NCBI GenBank assembly: GCA_964019055.1
Contig: OZ025215.1
Coordinates: 2,319,001 to 2,383,000, forward strand
Direction of reading: 5' to 3'
DNA from: Anthopleura xanthogrammica
Lineage: Eukaryota; Cnidaria; Anthozoa; Actiniaria; Actiniidae
Length of the DNA stretch: 64,000 bases
The notes under the pieces were generated by a model. It was not told the origin of the DNA and ran no database searches. It saw only the letters and a program-made list of their open reading frames with translations. A program made the position numbers and the translations under genes. Shown piece by piece: positions 59,001 through 64,000 of the stretch (position 1 is its first letter; each line of letters starts with the position of its first letter).

Positions 59001-60147
59001 AAACCACTTAATACCCTTGTAATACAAGAAACAACACAACAGACCATGACATCCACAACAAAATCCTGTAAACCAAATCAAAGGATTTTTATGTACTTTT
59101 TTGATTAAAAAAGTATAACAAACCCTTAATCTCTTGTTATCCCCAGTGTCCCTGCGAATCTTTGACATCCATTCATCATCGAACCAGTCCGGAGCACTAA
59201 AGCAATATAAAGACACACATTAGTTATGCACTAATAACCAAAACAAACTTAAAAATAATTTCAGCAAAATTCAAGTCCTTCCTAGAATTTTCTCAGTTTT
59301 ACTAGTGAAAATTTTGTAATTTATATTATTAGACACTACCATATTTGGGATTGATTATTAGAACATTTATATAAATTAATAGGATTTTGATAAGTCACTC
59401 TCTTGAAATTGATTTATCAATTAACTACATTTATGGTTCAAAAATTCGTAAAATGTTGAACAGATTAATTTTTCAAAGCAATCAAAAATTTGCTATCTTT
59501 AAAGCTATCTCTAGGGGCTATAGATAGTAAAAATAATTCCTATATATACATTTTGAAGATACATAAGCTTACAATTTTTGAAAATGTAATTGGATGTATT
59601 AGTTCTATCAATATTTGAAATTTCACACGAACGTTATTTGACTAAATACACATTGGAATCTTAGAACTACTACAAGATGTGCAAGAATTTTCATGATTAC
59701 TTAGAATATTCTTAAGTATTAAAGGTTTTTGGCTCATAGTAAGAAAGCTAAGGTTTCAGTTCGAAGGATTGTTAAATTGGAAAGGTTTTATGGGGACTCG
59801 GCTCGTAATTTGTGTCCCCAAAACAGTTTCAGCCATTGATATGTTGGGTTCAGACTAAAGCCACGTAAAACTCTACTCACATTTCAGCTAAGCATTCACA
59901 AAGAGCTACTCCATCCATCAACTCTTCTGCATTGGAATGGGGAGCCTTAATTCCATCAAAAGTTTTAAGCTAAAGACAAAATAAGAGAAATAAAAACGTT
60001 AAAAATTCAAACTCTCTAAATTTCTCCTCTCAGCTTTCGACATTCGATTCAATCGAACTTCGACTCATATTTTGGCTCAAAAATATCAAAATTCTTCAAG
60101 CTTACCCATTTTAGGAGGCATTCATAGGTAGTCACGTCTTCTTCCAT
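41056..60147 (-). CDS. HOOK: Hook-family dynein adaptor protein, 29 coding exons, 714 residues
   Basis: Minus-strand exons: 60147-60106, 59969-59881, 59196-59124, 56186-56136, 55858-55807, 55549-55469, 54857-54790, 54677-54615, 54284-54201, 53528-53425, 53260-53184, 53023-52959, 52672-52589, 52074-52032, 51504-51419, 50452-50399, 49916-49866, 49633-49574, 49259-49193, 48590-48506, 47661-47589, 46474-46407, 45932-45816, 45452-45370, 44678-44578, 43574-43527, 42820-42764, 41436-41365, 41202-41056. All introns are GT-AG and every phase agrees. The total is 714 residues, against 718 in human HOOK3. Residues 1-160 form the HOOK (calponin-like) domain; about 170-600 is coiled coil; the end carries SFLARQRQA and finishes TAR, as in vertebrate Hooks. 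The helix-8 Gln and Ile that contact dynein light intermediate chain in human HOOK3 (Q147, I154) are conserved as Q143 and I150. Hooks link dynein-dynactin to endosomal and other cargo through FTS and FHIP. The gene is complete; only one Hook is seen, and which vertebrate paralogue it best matches is not resolved. Confidence 0.95.
41633..41873. mobile_element. MITE with ends TACAGCGCTTTTCAT, copy 1
   Basis: In the last-but-one Hook intron region. The left end 'tacagcgcttttcat' is matched by 'atgaaaagcgctgta'; inside, 'cttccgtcaatcaaatttac' and 'gacgagccgagttcattccg' are mirrored. Other copies are at 43827-44084 and 47254-47508. The ends are compatible with a TA duplication. Confidence 0.88.
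42270..42725 (+). repeat. Tandem repeat, 94-bp unit, in a Hook intron
   Basis: 'agtgtctgtctcttcatgtg' recurs at 42337, 42431, 42592 and 42686; one intervening unit is shortened to 67 bp. The open frame at 42313-42720 on the plus strand is produced by the repeat. Confidence 0.88.
43248..43445. mobile_element. MITE of the 'tagacctcat' family in a Hook intron
   Basis: Starts 'tagacctcatcggcttgggt' and ends 'acccaagccgatgaggtcta', perfect over this length, about 200 bp. Same family as 48124-48320 and the TRIM-spacer copies. Confidence 0.88.
43827..44084. mobile_element. MITE with ends CAGCGCTTTTCAT, copy 2
   Basis: Second copy of the 41633-41873 family; the flanks read 'tttta' / 'taaa', consistent with a TA target duplication. 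The two open frames here are mirror images of one another. Confidence 0.86.
44090..44345. repeat. Dispersed repeat rich in 'gttgcgcgac' motifs
   Basis: Contains 'gttgcgctcggagtggtata' and 'ttgcgcgacaagttgtacaa' motifs that also occur at the right edge of the window (63820-64000). Probably a low-copy inverted-repeat element; exact ends were not resolved. Confidence 0.5.
44698..45110 (+). repeat. Tandem repeat, 57-bp unit, about seven copies, in a Hook intron
   Basis: The unit contains 'tgaaacaacctctgggctga' and 'gggctaactcacagattgaa'. The last four units are nearly identical. A lone diverged unit lies in another Hook intron at about 58340-58405. Confidence 0.88.
46556..46818. mobile_element. 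MITE, inverted copy of the 37798-38063 element
   Basis: About 260 bp, similar to 37798-38063 in the opposite orientation, including 'ggtccgtaccgtaagttatgg'-type motifs and the 'tatatggcaaggtaatttca' end. Confidence 0.8.
46925..47205. mobile_element. MITE with ends ACCAGCTGAGTTGA, copy 1
   Basis: Ends 'accagctgagttgat' and 'tcaactcagctggt'. About 280 bp. The second copy at 50643-50915 is in the opposite orientation. Confidence 0.86.
47254..47508. mobile_element. MITE with ends CAGCGCTTTTCAT, copy 3
   Basis: Third copy of the 41633-41873 family, about 255 bp, in the intron between Hook exons 21 and 22. It lies 50 bp from the 46925-47205 MITE. Confidence 0.86.
48124..48320. mobile_element. MITE of the 'tagacctcat' family in a Hook intron, copy 2
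   Basis: Starts 'tagacctcatcagcctgggt' and ends 'acccaagccgatgaggtcta'. The internal 'gaatgacacgtggtctgaaa' and its mirror are nearly perfect, and it is close to 43248-43445. Confidence 0.88.
48688..49077 (+). pseudogene. TRIM-NHL fragment (B-box 2 and coiled coil) in a Hook intron
   Basis: On the plus strand, about 48688-48960 matches the TRIM copies from 'FIKNQMLC' through B-box 2 and into the coiled coil ([12 protein letters not shown]). All late B-box 2 ligands are still readable, but a stop replaces the Cys codon of MLCKEK, and the frame breaks after the coiled-coil start. A second piece at about 49028-49077 repeats '[15 protein letters not shown]', so the fragment is rearranged. It is antisense to Hook and opposite in orientation to the array 13 kb away. 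A non-functional dispersed relic. Confidence 0.88.
50643..50915. mobile_element. MITE with ends CCAGCTGAGTTGA, copy 2
   Basis: Ends 'tccagctgagttgacc' and 'gatcaactcagctgga'; inverted relative of 46925-47205. Confidence 0.86.
51030..51145. repeat. Imperfect hairpin in a Hook intron
   Basis: 'ggttatataccg', 'gatatgagatatat' and their mirrors 'atatatctcatatc' and 'ggtatataacc' flank a short GC-rich loop 'aaggcgaagccgaggg'. Probably a small MITE; its termini were not fixed. Confidence 0.6.
51703..51840. mobile_element. MITE of the 'tagaccccttgcagc' family, best copy
   Basis: Ends 'tagaccccttgcagcatgtc' and 'gacgtgctgcaaggggtcta', with mirrored 'gcagctcaatttggaggg'. A partial copy of the same family immediately precedes it (51610-51700), so one element has inserted next to or inside another. 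Confidence 0.85.
54340..54600 (+). repeat. (GGAT)n microsatellite in a Hook intron
   Basis: Long imperfect GGAT/GGGT/GAAT repeat, purest at about 54455-54490. Confidence 0.88.
55189..55434. mobile_element. MITE with ends AAGGCCAGCACACACG
   Basis: The left end (aaggccagcacacacgaggt, then gtcaagtagctgcaacacg) and the right end (cgtgttgcagcgacttgacg, then ...ccagcctt) are imperfect inverted repeats. The centre has a perfect mirror (cacatgaattcaaac / gtttgaattcatgtg). About 246 bp between Hook exons 6 and 7. Confidence 0.82.
55611..55753. mobile_element. MITE with ends TATAAGCCAGTTCAAAGTTTA
   Basis: Ends 'tataagccagttcaaagttt' and 'aaactttgaactggcttata' are perfect inverted repeats over 20 bp, around 'atctggaatctctcacc' and 'ggtgagaaattcggga'. 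Lies 60 bp from Hook exon 6. Partial relatives are at about 1992 and 9715-9845. Confidence 0.9.
56902..57019. mobile_element. MITE of the 'tagaccccttgcagc' family in Hook intron 3
   Basis: Starts 'tagatccctttcatgtgacg' and ends 'acatgctgcaaggggtcta'; about 118 bp with a diverged left end. Confidence 0.75.
57020..59123 (-). other. Large Hook intron 3
   Basis: The 2.9-kb intron between exons 3 and 4 is AT-rich and mostly unique. It contains a lone 57-bp-type repeat unit at 58340-58405 and a tandem duplication of about 169 bp starting at 58460 and 58629 ('ggcaataacaagctggttat'). No alternative exon is evident. Confidence 0.5.
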
Positions 60148-61426
60148 TATATATAATAAGGTTGAATTGAAGAAGCTATTTTAAACAGTGCAGAAAGGTT
60201 TCGATAAAATATATTTACAATATTTAAAACAATGGCTACTGAAGACTGAAACGGTTCCCTGACTACTGCCCGGTATAGGCCTGGGAACTAGCCGACAGGT
60301 CACGACATGACGTCATCGGTCATCCCGAAAGATCCCGAACAGCCTCGGACTTGAAGTATTGAAGTCGTTGTAAGCTCGGCAAATTTTCGGGAAACTCTCG
60401 AAAACTTTCGATTTGTGCTAAAAAAAATTGTTTTTTTTGTTTTCATCAATGAATCGCATTTCATTTTTTTTTTTTATTGTTATTCATATAAATTGATCCC
60501 AACTGATTGCGCGAGACTGTCATTATATATCGTAGACCCCTTGCACTGATTCCCTACCTGGGGGTCAAAAAAGATTTCAATACTCAAGATATATATAGAA
60601 GGAAATTCTCTTGACTTGACCCCAAGACTGGCAATAAGTGCAAGGGGTCTGTGTTCATCAGTTCAGTCAATATTTTTCACGCGAAAACAGGAAATTATTG
60701 GATGAAGCTGAGTAAAATACTTTAATCAATGTCAGTGGCCAATTCTTCGTTTAAAATTCTCTCACTTGGCGTGAGGGCAGAGGGGAGAGCTTGGAGAGCT
60801 TGGGGGAATAGATTCTTGCTAAATTTTCCAGTATAAGCCTCCTACTTTTCCCTTTCGCATATGAGTCTCTTATATTCTTCAATCTAAGCCCCCCTTACTT
60901 TTTAGGATGCTCCGCGGTCCTTGTCTCAATTTCCTTGTTCAAAAGATTGGGGCCCCAATAAAATATTTCATAAATTGGTAGGACAGAAACATATGATGTG
61001 CATATCCTACCGTTAACCCTCCGCAGGCCCAAATAGCAAGGGAACGATATGATTAAATCAATCTTGACTTCAGAGCTCTGTAACTCATGTTGCGCATGCT
61101 CAAACAAGGCGTGAATCAAAACACGATAACATGATTTGATTTAATCAGTCGTTTTTGATTAGTGCGCAAACCACAATCTCGCTGATTTCCCCTGCGTTTC
61201 TCTTGATGCTGAGCAAACACTGACTGATATTCTGTACTGCGCGGACACTGCGCGCGCATGATCACTGGTAGATTAGCTCAATCGCAGTAGCTACTTGCAC
61301 TTAGGTTAACCCGGCATTCATAATTTGGGACATACGTTTTTTCGAATGAAATATTCAAAATAACATAATTTTCAGCAGACCACGACAAAATTCAACTCGT
61401 AATGAAATTGTTTCTTCCGTTTAAGG
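60148..61426. other. Upstream region of Hook and spacer
   Basis: Should contain the Hook 5' untranslated region and promoter. A 'tgacgtca' CRE-like site lies at about 60309-60316, 160 bp upstream of the start codon. A MITE lies at 60533-60650. No divergent gene was recognised. Confidence 0.45.
60533..60650. mobile_element. MITE with ends TAGACCCCTTGCAC
   Basis: Ends 'tagaccccttgcactgattc' and 'taagtgcaaggggtctg', with internal mirrored 'gggggtcaa' and 'ttgacccc'. Shares the first 12 bases with the 51703-51840 family but differs inside. Confidence 0.78.
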
Positions 61427-62527
61427 CACAGTTATCCCAAGCTGGGTTTCTGTGGTTTCCTATCGAACTTATAAGGCAATGTATGGCGATTTTTCGAAAA
61501 AATTAAAAATCAGTAAGTCACACAAATAAATGTTCCAACTTGTGTTTCGTGTTTTGCTTTGAGTCTCTGTGAAGTTTCAGGTCATTTGCAGCAATATTGA
61601 GCGAGTATCGTGGTGGAGTATCCTTCGTACTTAAAAATTGGGAAGGTAGCACACTTCAGGCCGCTCGAACCCTCGATAAGGGTCAATAATTCGCCTCTAG
61701 TTCAGCCAAAATTACACATCAAGCCGAAATTCTTTCACAGAACCTTAGTCCGATATCTGATACAACCACACAATCGATCTCCCTTTCGGAATTCAACGCT
61801 AACAGTTTCAAAAGCCAATTTTTTTCGAAGCCATTGCCAATCCGATATGATATGAACCAACCATATCGGTTACGGCTTTCAACCGTCGTTACAAAAACCA
61901 AACCTACCCTCCCCTAAAATCCTTCTGTGTTGATTGATACAAGTACGTTGTTTACATATATTTTAAATGAATCACGTCTCTATTGGCGGATTGCTATTGG
62001 TCGGCTAAAACAATAGCGGTGACCTTTGTTAACCTTGGAGGGGAGGGTAGGTATGGTTTTTGTAACGACGGTTGAAAGCCGTAACCGATATGGTTGGTTC
62101 ATATCATATCGGATTGGCAATGGCTTCGAAAAAAATTGGCTTTTGAAACTGTTAGCGTTGAATTCCGAAAGGGAGATCGATTGTGTGGTTGTATCAGATA
62201 TCGGACTAAGGTTCTGTGAAAGAATTTCGGCTTGATGTGTAATTTTGGCTGAACTAGAGGCGAATTATTGACCCTTATCGAGGGTTCGAGCGGCCTGAAG
62301 TGTGCTACCTTCCCAATTTTTAAGTACGAAGGATACTCCACCACGATACTCGCTCAATATTGCTGCAAATGACCTGAAACTTCACAGAGACTCAAAGCAA
62401 AACACGAAACACAAGTAGGGACATTTATTTGTGTGACTTACTGATTTTTAATTTTTTCGAAAAATCGCCATACATTGCCTTATAAGTTCGATAGGAAACC
62501 ACAGAAACCCAGCTTGGGATACCTGTG
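61427..62527. mobile_element. 1.1-kb foldback element with near-perfect 489-bp arms
   Basis: The left arm 61427-61915 and the right arm 62039-62527 are reverse complements without any indel and with only a handful of mismatches seen (for example near 61533 and 61899). The loop is 123 bp. Both ends read CACAG/CTGTG and are flanked by the same 7-mer TTTAAGG (61420-61426 and 62528-62534). This is a mobile element with very long inverted repeats and no transposase. Identical open frames on opposite strands of the two arms are a consequence of the symmetry and not evidence of a gene. If transcribed it would form a long double-stranded RNA. Confidence 0.93.
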
Positions 62528-62806
62528 TTTAAGGGTGCCGGAAATTCAGCTTCGTCCAAAAAATAATATAAACGGTGTACGTTTGGTCGCTTACAGCTAC
62601 AGCTACAAACGCAAAACAAATAAACAAAACGGGCAAACAGTATACACACTTCATGGATAGGGATGGTCGATCATACGTCACGCGGTCCAATCAACAAAGA
62701 TCGATCGCTCACGGGAGAATGATCGCATGCGCGCCTATCGAGTACGGGCCGGGAACGTTAACTTACGTAGAACTTCAGTGAAGTGTTCCAGTGGTAAATT
62801 TTCTAG

Positions 62807-62979
62807 GGGGAGTCTTACGTAACTTGAGCTGGTCCTACGGAGATATAGTTGCAAGAAAAGCTTACCAAGAAAATATTGACCCATTGGCTGATGAAATTAT
62901 TCACCTAGAAGAGTGTTTCCCAGAGGCGTTTCGCAGCCTGACTAGCTTACCCACGATATCACTTTTCAAATCCAATTGA
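62807..62979 (+). CDS. Possible terminal exon of an unrecognised gene
   Basis: After 'ttttctag' a frame of 57 codons runs to TGA at 62979 with protein-like composition (segments such as GDIVARKAYQENIDPLADEI and HLEECFPEAFRSL). No upstream exon, start codon or family match was found, and the frame also extends a few codons upstream of the acceptor. The 63005-63124 MITE lies 25 bp past the stop. An isolated exon relic, or chance, are alternatives. Confidence 0.25.
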
Positions 62980-63004
62980 AACTTTACTAGAGCTAACTCT
63001 ACTA

Positions 63005-63124
63005 TAGCCTCCTACACAGACGCTCTTAGGGTCGTCACGCAATACTTCTCTCCAGAGAAACGTTGCGTGACGACGTGACGACGTGACGACGTGACGACCC
63101 TAAGAACGTCTGCAAAGGAGGCTA
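63005..63124. mobile_element. 120-bp foldback MITE with 9-bp target duplication, copy 2
   Basis: TAGCCTCCTACACAGACGCT to AGAACGTCTGCAAAGGAGGCTA (last part shown in words: ends GGAGGCTA). It is flanked by the exact 9-mer ACTCTACTA at 62996-63004 and 63125-63133. The right arm has gained tandem copies of 'gacgtgac'. Related to 40760-40867. Confidence 0.92.
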
Positions 63125-63133
63125 ACTCTACTA

Positions 63134-64000
63134 TTGACAAAGAAAAAGATATAAGTTTCTTGGGATTCAAGATTTTATTTATTCTTAAACAGCTGTATAC
63201 CAAGACCACGTAAAATCAATAAATCTAAAACAACATACAAGAGTACTTTTTGACTTTTGCTTGACCTATCAATGAATGTTCAGAGTATATTTACACTTTA
63301 CATTTGTACATGTAATGCGGGTTACTTCAAAATCAAAGCTTAAGATCTTAATGTCAAAAAATTTGTTTTCAAAAGCAAAGAAACAAATTGAAACGGGAAT
63401 TAATGAAATGGTTTTGTGTGTGACGTCATGGCCGCCATTTTGAATGAATTTGTCGGAAGAAGTTAGATTTTGCAGAAAATCGTAATAAAGCCTGGTATAA
63501 TGTTATCATATATACCAATACTAGTTTTCAATTATGAATTTAGAATATTTATAATTTTGATTTTTATATACATCATTTAAATGTAATACGACTTGATTTG
63601 GAAACGTGTGCGGCGTGTTCATCACAGAAATCAAGATCTATAAATGGCCTAGTTCCCTTATCTAGTAACACTGCTACCAAAAGCTTGTACAAAGTATTAA
63701 TTGGGCATCTTGAATATAGGCTAGCTATCTTACAGAATCCATTCATTACTATTTATTCCTAGTCATTGAAACAAAAACAAAAAACACATTGGCTAAAGGT
63801 GCGGTAAATAAATATGGTATGAGCAACAAATTCGTGCAACTTGTCGCGCAACATTGTTGCGTTGCAATTCAGTTGCTGAGTAATTGTTGCTTGTACTACC
63901 ACCCCGTGCAACAACAAACTTTTGCTGCGCGACTTTGTTGCAAAGTAGAAGCTCTTTCTACTCTCTGCAACAATGAAAATGTGTTGCGCGCGGGGTGGTA
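63134..64000. other. Non-coding right edge
   Basis: No exon is supported. The last 180 bp contain repeated 'gttgcgcgac', 'gcaacaa' and 'gcgcgggg' motifs with internal mirror symmetry (caccccgtgcaacaa / ttgcgcgcggggtgg), related to the segment at 44090-44345. This is probably an inverted-repeat element that continues or ends at the window edge. Confidence 0.5.

Noticed and set aside
61610..62344. Identical 81-codon and 60-69-codon open frames on opposite strands of the foldback
   Set aside because: The palindrome duplicates every frame on the other strand. There is no start context, domain or splice support, and the sequence belongs to a mobile element.

Overview
The window looks like a piece of a metazoan nuclear genome, most likely an anthozoan cnidarian (a stony coral or sea anemone). 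The evidence is AT-rich DNA, canonical GT-AG introns, a Hook gene of 29 coding exons that resembles the vertebrate protein throughout, a local TRIM-NHL expansion, and dense short inverted-repeat transposons (MITEs). No operons, tRNA, rRNA or CRISPR array were seen. The taxon is an inference from style; no marker gene fixes it.

Layout. (1) 1-2.4 kb is non-coding with two inverted-repeat elements. (2) 2.4-5.2 kb, plus strand, holds a three-exon gene for an unrecognised 448-residue coiled-coil protein; both introns carry minisatellites. (3) 5.5-8.0 kb holds nested MITEs and, on the minus strand, a two-exon gene for a secreted peptide of 55 residues with six cysteines in a VWC/pacifastin-like spacing. 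(4) 10.2-36.0 kb is a head-to-tail, minus-strand array of six TRIM-NHL units (RING, two B-boxes, coiled coil, filamin repeat, NHL propeller, each in one exon). Copies 1, 3 and 4 are intact. Copies 2, 5 and 6 are broken by deletions whose edges share 2-4 bases. The spacers are themselves duplicated and hold a 113-bp repeat, a 26-bp G-rich minisatellite and MITEs. (5) 36-41 kb is non-coding and rich in MITEs. (6) 41.06-60.15 kb, minus strand, is a complete Hook dynein-adaptor gene of 714 residues; its introns contain many MITEs, several tandem repeats and an opposite-strand fragment of a TRIM gene. (7) 60-64 kb is non-coding apart from one weak exon candidate; it holds a 1.1-kb near-perfect foldback element with a 7-bp target duplication and a small MITE with a 9-bp target duplication.

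The genes do not form a pathway. Hook is a housekeeping motor adaptor. The TRIM array is a lineage-specific expansion whose copies differ mostly on the predicted ligand face of the propeller, as expected for a recognition (perhaps immune) family under turnover. The most original items are the hidden cysteine-rich peptide gene, the blade-register variability of the TRIM-NHL copies, the foldback element and the two MITE copies with 9-bp duplications.
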